DNA of 64,000 nt from Taibaiella lutea (GTDB lineage: Bacteria > Bacteroidota > Bacteroidia > Chitinophagales > Chitinophagaceae): assembly GCF_008629695.1 (NCBI RefSeq), contig NZ_VWSH01000001.1:461990-525989 (forward strand), given 5' to 3'. Shown here piece by piece: positions 24,035 to 31,695 of this stretch. Position numbers and translations under genes: made by a program. Below the pieces are notes generated by a model. That model had not been told where the DNA came from. It saw only the letters and a program-made list of their open reading frames with translations, and searched no databases. The stretch's first letter is position 1. The number at the start of each line of letters is the position of its first letter.

Positions 24035-26066
24035 ATACCTGATTTTGAAAGAAATTAAAAATAGTTTCCTGAGAGCTTATGAGCGGAGCATTGCCTGCAA
24101 CCAAAGGAATATTACGGGCATTTTCATCAATACTTACGGCAGCTGCGGTATCCTGCCATTGCATCTCGAGGAGTTTCCATATTTGTTGTTTCAGCTTGTT
24201 ATCGTACAAAGGAAAGCAAACTTCAATTCTTCTGTAAATATTACGGTTCATCCAATCTGCAGAGCCTAAAAATGTTTTTTGATTGCCGTTATTGTGAAAA
24301 ACAAAAATACGCGGATGTTCAAGATAGCGATCCACTATTCTCCTTACTGTAATATTTTCGCTTAAATCTTTTACGCCCGGCCGTACGCGGCAAATACTCC
24401 TTACAATCAGGTTTATCTTAACACCGGCAGCAGAAGCTTCGTAAAGCTTATTGATTAAAACTTCTTCTTCAAGATTGTTGAGCTTAATAAAAACAGCGGC
24501 GGGAAGGCCTTGCCGGGCATGCTGAATCTCCTGTTCAATATGTTTTAAAAATTCCGACTGGAGGTTGAATTGCGCTATCAAAAGGTGACGGAATCCGAAG
24601 GTATCGTTTATTAATGGTTTCCTTCTTTTTGCAAGAAAAATGAAAAGCATTTCCGCTTCACGAAGCATGTCGTTATTACAGGTCAGTAAAATATGGTCGG
24701 TGTAAAAGCGTGCGGTGCTTTCATTAAAGTTACCAGTGGAGAAAACGCCGTAATAGGTGCTTCTGTCATTAAGCTTACGTTTTACCAAAGCTACTTTGGC
24801 ATGTACTTTCAGTCCGGGAATGCTATAAATTATTTTAACACCTGCAGCTTTCATCTTTTTAGCCCATCGAATATTATTGGCTTCATCAAAACGGGCTTTC
24901 AGCTCTACAAAAACAGTAACTTGTTTACCATTCTTTGCTGCGCTGATTAATGCATTGGCAATAACTGAATCGCCTGCAATCCTGTATAATGTAATGGAGA
25001 TTTCGGTAACGTAGGGATCGATTGCGGCGGCATTGAAAAACTGTAAGACTCTTTCATAGCTCTGATAAGGAACGCTTACCAATATATCGCCCTTTTCAAG
25101 ACACTCAAACATACTGCCGCATGGCAATGGAAAATGCTTTGCTTTCCAGGGAAGGTAATTAAACGTTTCATTCCTGAGGGGCAAGCCAGATAAATCTTTC
25201 AGGTTATGATATGCTCCGCCTTCCACCAATGTAGCAGCCTGTAGCTGAAAGGCTGTCATAAGCTTTTGCTTCAATGATGCTGACATTGATGCGTCATACA
25301 AAAACCTGGTAGCAAGACCGAAGTCACGAACGGCAATTTGTTCTTCAATCTTCAAAGCAATATCTCCTTTGAATTCATCATGAAGCTCCAGGTCCGCATC
25401 ACGTGTAATCTTAAAGCTGTATACTTCCTGTAATTCAATGCCATTCAGCATTTCTGCCAGATGTGTTTTAATAATATCATCAATAGTAACGATATATTGA
25501 ATGCCGTTTATGGTTTCGGTATAAAACCTGCCACATTCTTCTGCCGGAATGTTTATTATCAACACATCGTCCATAGATTTATGCTGACATGCAAAGGCAA
25601 GATAAATCTTATTGCTTTCAGGAAAGAAGTTTGGATGCTCTGAAAGCCATATTAGCTGCAGGAAAGCGCTGATTTTGTTCAGCATGAATTCCTTTGTTTT
25701 TTCCATCATCACTTCGGGCATCTTCTCACGATACACAAAATGAATATTGGCAGCATGCAGTAATGGCAGCAGTTCTTTGTTCAATATTTGTCCGAAAGAT
25801 TGCTGCTGGTTCTTTATAATATTGTCTATTTCCTTTAACAGCAGTTCATTGTTTTCATCTTTAATTTGCTGCAAGGCCCTGATGGCAGGCATTCTTACTC
25901 TATAGAATTCATCAAGGTTAGAAGAAAATATGGACAAAAAACGAAACCGCTCCATTAAAGGCACATCCGTTTTTGAAGCCTGCAGCATGACTCTTTCATT
26001 AAAATAAAGCCAACTTACATCTCTGTTATTAAATCGATTCTCCAAAACAAATGAATTAAAATGCAA
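24027..26066 (-). CDS. ppk1: Polyphosphate kinase 1
   Basis: 679 aa, full length. It makes polyphosphate from ATP reversibly. The N-terminus 'FNNRDVSWLYFNERVM' is the classical PPK1 start region. 'YRIAGDSVIANALISAAKNGKQVTVFVELKARFDE' style strands and 'IPGLKVHAKVALVKRK' give the phosphorylated histidine H422. 'FSTGNFNES' and 'YLEHPRIFVF' give H584, followed by 'FLGSADWMNRN'. The start codon is a TTG at 26066, since there is no in-frame ATG before the conserved NRDVSWL block. It begins four bases after the stop of the HD-PycTM gene and overlaps the lipoprotein gene by 8 bp, so the four genes are tightly coupled. Identification is very secure. Confidence 0.96.
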   Translation of the reverse strand: MHFNSFVLENRFNNRDVSWLYFNERVMLQASKTDVPLMERFRFLSIFSSNLDEFYRVRMPAIRALQQIKDENNELLLKEIDNIIKNQQQSFGQILNKELLPLLHAANIHFVYREKMPEVMMEKTKEFMLNKISAFLQLIWLSEHPNFFPESNKIYLAFACQHKSMDDVLIINIPAEECGRFYTETINGIQYIVTIDDIIKTHLAEMLNGIELQEVYSFKITRDADLELHDEFKGDIALKIEEQIAVRDFGLATRFLYDASMSASLKQKLMTAFQLQAATLVEGGAYHNLKDLSGLPLRNETFNYLPWKAKHFPLPCGSMFECLEKGDILVSVPYQSYERVLQFFNAAAIDPYVTEISITLYRIAGDSVIANALISAAKNGKQVTVFVELKARFDEANNIRWAKKMKAAGVKIIYSIPGLKVHAKVALVKRKLNDRSTYYGVFSTGNFNESTARFYTDHILLTCNNDMLREAEMLFIFLAKRRKPLINDTFGFRHLLIAQFNLQSEFLKHIEQEIQHARQGLPAAVFIKLNNLEEEVLINKLYEASAAGVKINLIVRSICRVRPGVKDLSENITVRRIVDRYLEHPRIFVFHNNGNQKTFLGSADWMNRNIYRRIEVCFPLYDNKLKQQIWKLLEMQWQDTAAAVSIDENARNIPLVAGNAPLISSQETIFNFFQNQVYE

Positions 26067-26070
26067 AAAA

Positions 26071-27297
26071 TCAGGCGAAAAATATACTTGCTATAATGAA
26101 GGATAAAACTGCAAGAATTAAGCCAAACATAAAAATACTGTAAGAAATGCGCAACAATCTGTACTTACGTCCAAGTACTACGCCTTGTGAATAAACATCT
26201 CTTATAAGCGAGTCATAAAGAAATTCTTTATCTTCCATTACCTGATGCATGCCATCTGCATAATCATTCAGGTTCATTTTATAGAAGTTACCGAAAAACA
26301 AAAGATTGACTGTTTTTGCTTCCATATCCTGCTGTGTGAATTTCCCTTTAGGAATGGAAGGACGTGTGGCAAGTATGGAAAATATAATAGCAGAAACGGA
26401 AACGCCCAATGTCATGTAAGTGGGTATGGCAAGATGCGGATTGTGATCGAGCTTATTGAGCAATAAGCTGATAACTGCGGAAAGGATAATGGAATTAACG
26501 GTAATCATGATATGGGCTTTGTTATCGGCCATATCGCTTAAACGTTGATTATTGTTGGATGTAATCCTGAACATGGTTTCAATTCCCTTTTCAGGCCGGT
26601 TCTTATCTTTTTTAGGCTTCTCAGTAACGGCTTCTGCAACGACAACAGGGATTGATTTTTCCGGCTTATCCTTTTTAGGTTTATCGTCTTCCTCTGATTT
26701 TTCAGCCACTTTTTCCCTGAGTTTTGAAAGATGTTTTTCTTTTTCGTCATCGAGCAAAAGCCTTGCGTAGTCTGTAAAGTAACGATGTTCGGTCATAAAT
26801 TTGATATTGCCTTCACGCCATGATGTTTTATTGATTTTATCTCCTTTGAATGCTTCTTTTTCTTTTCTTAAAGCACTGTTTTTATCAGAAAATGAATCTG
26901 TACCCAAATGAAACAAATCAGCATCACAAAGAATTTCTTCGATTAAGTGCTTTGGTGATTGAGGCATTTTAGTAGCACGAATACAACTTACAACTGCTGC
27001 TGTAAATGACGGATCTTCGATACCGTTTTTATTCAGAAAATCAGTAACCAAATCAGCACTGATTTCTTCATGACGTGCAGCTTCCGTAAAATAACCTATA
27101 TCATGAAACCAGGCAGCTGTAATTAATACGGCATAATCGTTTTCATTCAGCTGATAATGATCGCCAATCTGCATAGCAGCCCTGACAACATCCTGCGTAT
27201 GTTGAAGATTGTGAAAAAACAGCCTCCCGTCGGTATGGGTAGCAAAATAATTACGTACGTATTCTTCAACTTTGGTTTGGAGCAATTTATAATCCAT
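26071..27297 (-). CDS. HD-domain protein fused to a PycTM-type (Pycsar effector) membrane domain
   Basis: 408 aa. Residues 1-180 are an HD phosphohydrolase domain with metal ligands H33, H65-D66 (WFHDIGYF) and D125 (LCDADLFHLG), plus H76. A highly charged linker (185-240, repeated KPKKD) leads to 'RITSNNNQRLSDMADNKAHIMITVNSIILS'. TM helices lie at about 262-281, 290-310 and 384-406, with a conserved 'NFYKMNLNDYADGMHQVMEDKEFLYDSLIRDVY' loop. That C-terminal half is the PycTM/DUF5706 domain (PF18967) known as the membrane effector of Pycsar anti-phage systems. No pyrimidine cyclase is nearby. The gene is 4 bp upstream of ppk1, so a housekeeping role tied to nucleotide or polyphosphate signalling is more likely than a mobile defence system. 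Confidence 0.82.
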   Translation of the reverse strand: MDYKLLQTKVEEYVRNYFATHTDGRLFFHNLQHTQDVVRAAMQIGDHYQLNENDYAVLITAAWFHDIGYFTEAARHEEISADLVTDFLNKNGIEDPSFTAAVVSCIRATKMPQSPKHLIEEILCDADLFHLGTDSFSDKNSALRKEKEAFKGDKINKTSWREGNIKFMTEHRYFTDYARLLLDDEKEKHLSKLREKVAEKSEEDDKPKKDKPEKSIPVVVAEAVTEKPKKDKNRPEKGIETMFRITSNNNQRLSDMADNKAHIMITVNSIILSAVISLLLNKLDHNPHLAIPTYMTLGVSVSAIIFSILATRPSIPKGKFTQQDMEAKTVNLLFFGNFYKMNLNDYADGMHQVMEDKEFLYDSLIRDVYSQGVVLGRKYRLLRISYSIFMFGLILAVLSFIIASIFFA

Positions 27298-27690
27298 ATA
27301 GCTGCAATTGGATTTTTAGAAAATATTGGTCGATAAAATTTCTCATTTTGCTTTTTTGAAAAGCAGAAAGGGAGAAGTTTTAATAATGCCTAAAGATACA
27401 GGAATGGATGGATTTTTCATTTCTCTTCCTTTACTATAAATCTATGCACTTCAAACTTCTTTCCTTTTTATTTCGCCGGAAAAGGAGCATGAGTACTGTG
27501 CAAATTTAAATGTGCCGTTGAATTTGTGCAGCAACGCTTCTGAACTTTGTTTTATAAACCTTTAAGCTTATAATGGCATTTTTAACTCAACATTATAAAT
27601 GGGATTGCCAACCGTATGAAGCAACGTGCAAAATTTACGGCTTGCTATTTCAGGGGCAAGGAGAGGGTGATTGTGAAGAGAGACGCAGGT
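27298..27690. other. Intergenic stretch without recognised feature
   Basis: About 390 AT-rich bases upstream of the HD-PycTM gene. I see no open frame with coding character and no strong hairpin. It should contain the promoter of the HD-PycTM/ppk1 operon, but no exact TAnnTTTG box stands out within 70 bases of the ATG at 27297. The candidate small RNA begins just beyond its far end. Confidence 0.4.
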
Positions 27691-27746
27691 AAAAAAAAGA
27701 AAGCCAGCCCAAGAATGAGCCAGCCCCTATAAACCCTATCACCATG
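27691..27746 (-). ncRNA. Candidate ~55-nt small RNA ending in a G-U-rich intrinsic terminator
   Basis: On the minus strand a perfect -7 box (TATCTTTG, 27760-27753) is followed by a short transcript ending in the hairpin GCTGGCTC (27724-27717), loop ATTCTT, GGGCTGGC (27710-27703), then TTTC and eight T (27698-27691). The stem pairs over all eight positions only as RNA: three of the pairs are G-U. The opposite strand would have A-C mismatches, so the signal is strand-specific. There is no start codon with a usable frame in the transcript. The RmuC stop is 124 bp upstream, so the region could also be the 3' end of the RmuC transcript. Confidence 0.5.
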
Positions 27747-27752
27747 AAAACA

Positions 27753-27786
27753 CAAAGATAAAACAATAATCCGGATAATATGCAAA
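27753..27786 (-). promoter_or_regulatory. Promoter of the candidate small RNA
   Basis: Minus strand: TTTG (27786-27783), 22 bases, TATCTTTG (27760-27753). The -7 box is exact; the spacing is three bases longer than the usual 19. No protein-coding gene starts downstream until 27297, more than 450 bases away. Confidence 0.5.
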
Positions 27787-27869
27787 CACTTTCTTAAAAT
27801 TATTGCATAATGAAGTATTAATTTATTATACCATATCGAAGTGTAAAAACAAGTAAAACTTTGGGTTGA

Positions 27870-29333
27870 CTAAAGTTCGTCGGATGAAGTATCTAAAAGA
27901 TTTAATTGGTCTTCGCCTAAAGTCGAGGCTTTATTAAGTTTACGCTGAATTACTCTTGTCCTGACACCGGCGCTGTCAATTACATTGGCGGCTTCATCGA
28001 GTTTCTTTTTGGTTTTTTCCAACATAGCGCCAAATTGATGAAATTCAGTTTTTACATTACTCAACAAATCCCATACTTCTGTGCTTCTTCTTTCTATAGC
28101 TAAGGTCCGGAAGCCCATCTGCAGGCTGTTCAGCAAAGCGCTTAATGTAGTGGGTCCGGTAATGGTTACTTTGTATTCCTTCTGCAGTTTTTCAAATAAA
28201 CCCGGAATGCACAATACTTCGGCATAAAGGCTTTCAAAGGGCAAAAACATAATACCATATTCGGTAGTATTGGGCGGGTCTATATACTTTTCCTGAATGT
28301 CTTTTGCGTTCTTTATAATGCTTCCTGCAAAGGACTTCTTTGCTTTGTCAATGAATTCAGGGTTAGCTGTATCGTAGGCTGCAAGGAGATTTTCAAAGTC
28401 TTCTCTCGGAAATTTTGCATCAACAGGCAACCATAAAGATTTGTCGAGCTGAGAGCCGTTAGGCATTTTTATTGCAAATTCAACTATTGCTCCGCTTCCA
28501 GCTTTAGTCTTTATATTTTTGCCATATTGCTCATTGGTAAGAAGGTCTTCGAGGATATTCTGTAATTGATATTCGCCTATAATGCCTCTTGACTTTACAT
28601 TGCTCATTACTTTCTTCAAATCGCCAACGCTTAAAGCAAGATTCTGCATATCGCCCAATCCTTTATGAACGGCCTCCAATCTTTCACTGACAATTTTGTA
28701 GGATTCACCCAAGCGTCTTTCTAATGTAGTGTTCAGCTTTTCGTCAACGATATGCCGCATTTGTTCGAGTTTCTTTTCGTTGGAATCCTGCAGTGCTGTT
28801 ATAGATGTTTCAAGCGCTGTTTTTATGTCTGTGAGTTTTGCATTTATGTTTTCGTTGCCTGATGATTGTTGCCTTGCAAAATCAGAAAAATTCTCGCGAA
28901 GGTTTGCTTTATAATTTTTCAAAGCTTCATTCAGTTCTTCTTTTATATTGTTCAATTGCAGGGCCAGTTCTTTTTTGCTTTCCATATATTGCTTTTCTGC
29001 ATTTGATTGAAATACGCCATGACGTTCTGTATTTGTCTGTGTTGCCTGATGCATTTGTTCCGAAAACCGGTGCAATTGTTTGTATTGCATATCTGCATTA
29101 TTGGCAATGCTTTCATTAAGCGTCTTGCTCAGCATACTTATTTGTTGCATGACTTCCTGCCTCAAATCTTTTCCGGACTGAATCATTTCCAATCTGTCGG
29201 ATGAAAGGTCGTCTCTAAGCTGCCTCGATAAACCGGCATTATTATTTCTGAATATTCGTACGACAATAATCAGGAGTAAAAGAAGGATAGTAATGAGTAG
29301 TATGACAATCAGAAAAATGAGGTTATTTATCAT
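27870..29333 (-). CDS. rmuC: DNA recombination protein RmuC
   Basis: 487 aa. An N-terminal membrane anchor (about 3-28, 'NLIFLIVILLITILLLLLIIVV') is followed by a long coiled coil (about 35-245) and the conserved nuclease-like RmuC domain. That domain holds 'SRGIIGEYQLQNILEDLL', 'GAIVEFAIKMPNG', 'WLPVDAKFPREDFENLL', 'YIDPPNTTEYGIMFLPFESLYAEV' and 'GPTTLSALLNSLQMGFR'. RmuC limits inversions at short inverted repeats and, in some species, contributes to phage or nuclease responses. Length and domain order are normal. The start ATG at 29333 lies 17 bases after an exact -7 box. The gene is monocistronic, with the candidate small RNA beyond its 3' end. Confidence 0.93.
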   Translation of the reverse strand: MINNLIFLIVILLITILLLLLIIVVRIFRNNNAGLSRQLRDDLSSDRLEMIQSGKDLRQEVMQQISMLSKTLNESIANNADMQYKQLHRFSEQMHQATQTNTERHGVFQSNAEKQYMESKKELALQLNNIKEELNEALKNYKANLRENFSDFARQQSSGNENINAKLTDIKTALETSITALQDSNEKKLEQMRHIVDEKLNTTLERRLGESYKIVSERLEAVHKGLGDMQNLALSVGDLKKVMSNVKSRGIIGEYQLQNILEDLLTNEQYGKNIKTKAGSGAIVEFAIKMPNGSQLDKSLWLPVDAKFPREDFENLLAAYDTANPEFIDKAKKSFAGSIIKNAKDIQEKYIDPPNTTEYGIMFLPFESLYAEVLCIPGLFEKLQKEYKVTITGPTTLSALLNSLQMGFRTLAIERRSTEVWDLLSNVKTEFHQFGAMLEKTKKKLDEAANVIDSAGVRTRVIQRKLNKASTLGEDQLNLLDTSSDEL

Positions 29334-29350
29334 AATTATAATATTTACTT

Positions 29351-29381
29351 CAAATTTAAACTCGTTTTAGAAAACCCCGAA
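29351..29381 (-). promoter_or_regulatory. rmuC promoter overlapping a dispersed repeat element
   Basis: Minus strand: TTCG (29381-29378), 19 bases, TAAATTTG (29358-29351). The -7 box and spacing are exact and the -33 box has one mismatch. The -33 box lies inside the short AACCC-CGAA-GGGTT hairpin that forms the outer part of the neighbouring repeat element. Confidence 0.55.
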
Positions 29382-29475
29382 GGGTTGAAACATAATAGCA
29401 ATGGATACAAACCCATCTTAGCAGATAGGGTTTACACCCTATCTTGTTTTGTGTCGTCCTTGCAGGACTTGTAAA
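29362..29475. repeat. Dispersed two-hairpin element, long form
   Basis: A 5' module (TCGTTTTAGA, then the hairpin AACCC-CGAA-GGGTT, then CATAATAGCAATGG) is shared in part with the copy at 46440. Hairpin 1 is AGATAGGGT / ACCCTATCT with loop TTAC (29423-29444). Hairpin 2 is GTCCT-TGC-AGGAC (29456-29468). It lies between the rmuC start and the 3' end of the 96-aa gene, and overlaps the rmuC promoter. Confidence 0.88.
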
Positions 29476-29510
29476 TATAATGCCCCAACAAGTGGATAGT
29501 TAACTTTTGT

Positions 29511-29547
29511 AAAAAAAACATCCGCCAACATAAATGCTGACGGATGT
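29511..29547 (-). terminator. Intrinsic terminator of the 96-aa gene
   Basis: Minus strand: ACATCCGTCAGCA pairs with TGTTGGCGGATGT over 13 bp (two G-U pairs) around a 4-nt loop (29518-29547). A T run follows (A run 29511-29518). It starts about 20 bp after the stop codon at 29568. Confidence 0.85.
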
Positions 29548-29567
29548 CTCAATATATTTTTAAAGGC

Positions 29568-29858
29568 TTATTTACTGAAATATTTCATAACAACTTCGCC
29601 CGCATAACCATTTACTTTTTGAAGATAACGGAAAGAATCCATGTCAATTATGCCTTTAATCCAGGCTTCTTCATCTGCAAATTCTTTTTCAAGTTTTACC
29701 TCAATGAGATTATAACTTTCGGGTGCGCCTGAAAAATATTCCTCAACAAATTCAGTAAAGGCTTCTTCGTTTAAATCTTCGCCTCTGTATGGAGCAATAC
29801 CACTTTTAACTTTGCGGTTATTGTAATGCACACTATATGAAAAAGTAGCGTATTTCAT
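29568..29858 (-). CDS. Small conserved-looking protein of unknown function
   Basis: 96 aa, acidic, no signal peptide or membrane helix. The sequence 'TFSYSVHYNNRKVKSGIAPYRGEDLNEEAFTEF' and 'MDSFRYLQKVNGYAGEVVMKYF' reads as a compact alpha/beta protein. I do not recognise a family. It is very likely a real gene: it has its own promoter (TACTTTTG with TTCG 19 bases upstream, 29875-29905 minus) and its own strong terminator (29511-29547), so it is a complete stand-alone transcription unit. The efflux operon ends 99 bp upstream on the same strand. Confidence 0.75.
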   Translation of the reverse strand: MKYATFSYSVHYNNRKVKSGIAPYRGEDLNEEAFTEFVEEYFSGAPESYNLIEVKLEKEFADEEAWIKGIIDMDSFRYLQKVNGYAGEVVMKYFSK

Positions 29859-29874
29859 CTTTTAAAATTTTGAG

Positions 29875-29905
29875 CAAAAGTAATTCTATTTTTAAGGAAT
29901 ACGAA
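29875..29905 (-). promoter_or_regulatory. Promoter of the 96-aa gene
   Basis: Minus strand: TTCG (29905-29902), 19 bases, TACTTTTG (29882-29875). The -7 box and spacing are exact, with one mismatch at -33. The ATG at 29858 is 16 bases downstream. Confidence 0.6.
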
Positions 29906-29957
29906 TCATTTAAGGTTATAATTCTATAAAAATTTCATCGTAATGCGACAACTTATA

Positions 29958-31532
29958 TTAGTGCATTGCCTCACTCATATCAACTTTTTCTTTACCTGTT
30001 TTAATCATCAATATAAAAGGTACGCAAATAAGGAACATGATACCGATATAAAGAAATACATCCATGTAAGTCAGAACAGAAGCCTGTCCCATGGCTTTTC
30101 CATTCAACATCTGATAGGCAGCAGATTGAGCCAGATTAGGAGGCATACCGTTTCTCATCAGATTTGCCACTGTCCCGCTATATTGTTGCTGGAACATCGG
30201 GTTATCTAATCTGTAATTTGACACCAGATCATCCCGATATTTAGCGTTGCTTACAGTCATAAATGTAGTAATGATAGCAATACCAAACGAACCTCCCAAT
30301 TGCCGCATCATACCTGTAAAGGCCGCGCCCTGCCCTATTTCCTGACCTTTCAATGTAGAGAGAGACATGGTGGAAACAGGGATAAACAACATACCCATTG
30401 CCAAACCACGCATCAACATCATCCAAAAGAAATCATCGCCCGAAGTCATCGGAGAAATGATTTGATGTCCCCATAAACAAAAAACAAAAAACAAGAACAT
30501 ACCCATTGCTGCCAGATACTGTGGTTTTGCACCTTTTTGCAATAAGGCTCCCATAATCGGCATGGTAAATGCAGTCAACAAAGCTGCCGGAACCATAATC
30601 ATACCAGCCTGTTGTGCATTCCATCCTAAGGAAGTCTGCAAATAAAGCGGCACAATAAATGTAGAACCATACAAACCAAATCCCATGATAAACGAGAGTA
30701 TGGTACCGATTCTAAGGTTACCGTTCTTCAACACTCTAAGTTCAACAATAGGGTTTTTAAAGGTAAGCTCGCGCCAGATAAAAAAGTAAAAGCCAAGCAC
30801 TGCCGTAATTGTCAGCATCACGATGGGAGAACTACTGAACCAGTCGTCTTCCTGCCCTCTTTCCAACACATATTGTAGAGAGCCTACTGCCATAGCAAGA
30901 AATGCAATGCCCCACCAGTCAATTTCTTTAGCTGTTTTCTTTTCAGAATATTTAGGGCTTCTTACGTATTGCAATGTCAGCATCAATGCAATAATACCAA
31001 TAGGAATGTTTATGTAAAAAATGAGGGGCCAGCTAAAATGCTCTACAATATAACCACCTAATGGTGGTCCCAAAGTAGGGCCGATAATAACACCCAGACC
31101 ATATATTGCCTGTGACATACCGCGTTTCTCGGCAGGCCATGATTCTGTAATGATTGTCTGAGAGGTTACCAATAAGGCACCACCCCCAACGCCTTGCAGA
31201 AAACGGAATAAAACCAGTTCCCACATGGTGTGGGCGTTTCCGCAAAGGAAGGAACAGATGGTAAATAGTAAAATGGAGGCCGCAAAATAATTCCGGCGGC
31301 CAAATTGCTGCGATAACCAACTTGTCATCGGAACGATAATTACATTACCAATTGCATAAGCCGTAATTACCCAACCGATTTCACTAAGTGTAGCGCCCAT
31401 GCTACCCTTCATATTATTAAGGGCTACATTGACGATAGTGGTATCTACAATTTCAAGCAAAGCACACAAGATGGCCGTAATCGTAATGATGGCCCGCCTG
31501 CTACCGTACTCAACTAATGAATCTTGTTGCAT
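29958..31532 (-). CDS. emrB: DHA2-type MFS multidrug transporter (EmrB/QacA family)
   Basis: 524 aa with 14 predicted membrane helices, normal for drug:H+ antiporters of the DHA2 family. Diagnostic segments are 'EIVDTTIVNVALNNMKGSMGATLSEIGWVITAYAIGNVIIVPMTSW' (helix 1, motif D1-like), 'FRFLQGVGGGALLVTSQTII' (motif B/C region) and 'GLGVIIGPTLGPPLGGYIVEHFSWPLIFYINIPIGI' (motif C). It pumps drugs from cytoplasm or inner membrane. It is the last gene of the operon tetR-tolC-emrA-emrB, 163 bp after the adaptor gene, so it forms a tripartite pump with the two upstream products. Substrates cannot be told from sequence. Confidence 0.93.
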   Translation of the reverse strand: MQQDSLVEYGSRRAIITITAILCALLEIVDTTIVNVALNNMKGSMGATLSEIGWVITAYAIGNVIIVPMTSWLSQQFGRRNYFAASILLFTICSFLCGNAHTMWELVLFRFLQGVGGGALLVTSQTIITESWPAEKRGMSQAIYGLGVIIGPTLGPPLGGYIVEHFSWPLIFYINIPIGIIALMLTLQYVRSPKYSEKKTAKEIDWWGIAFLAMAVGSLQYVLERGQEDDWFSSSPIVMLTITAVLGFYFFIWRELTFKNPIVELRVLKNGNLRIGTILSFIMGFGLYGSTFIVPLYLQTSLGWNAQQAGMIMVPAALLTAFTMPIMGALLQKGAKPQYLAAMGMFLFFVFCLWGHQIISPMTSGDDFFWMMLMRGLAMGMLFIPVSTMSLSTLKGQEIGQGAAFTGMMRQLGGSFGIAIITTFMTVSNAKYRDDLVSNYRLDNPMFQQQYSGTVANLMRNGMPPNLAQSAAYQMLNGKAMGQASVLTYMDVFLYIGIMFLICVPFILMIKTGKEKVDMSEAMH

Positions 31533-31695
31533 AGATATTTTTATTGATTCCTGTTTAAAGGAAAAAATGGAATAAGATTCCGGAAATGTTATAACATTCG
31601 CCGTAATTCAAGGTTGATTCTAATGGACAATTATCTTCTGTCAAACATAATTCTCTTATTATCCGAACATAACCGAAATCTCTTTTCCAATAATT

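Noticed and set aside
26071-27297. A complete Pycsar defence system
   Set aside because: The effector-like domain is present but no uridylate or cytidylate cyclase is adjacent, and the neighbours are metabolic.
27744-27761. Tiny plus-strand frame ATG AAA ACA CAA AGA TAA as a leader peptide
   Set aside because: It is the complement of the candidate small-RNA promoter. No plus-strand gene follows, and five codons cannot be supported as coding.
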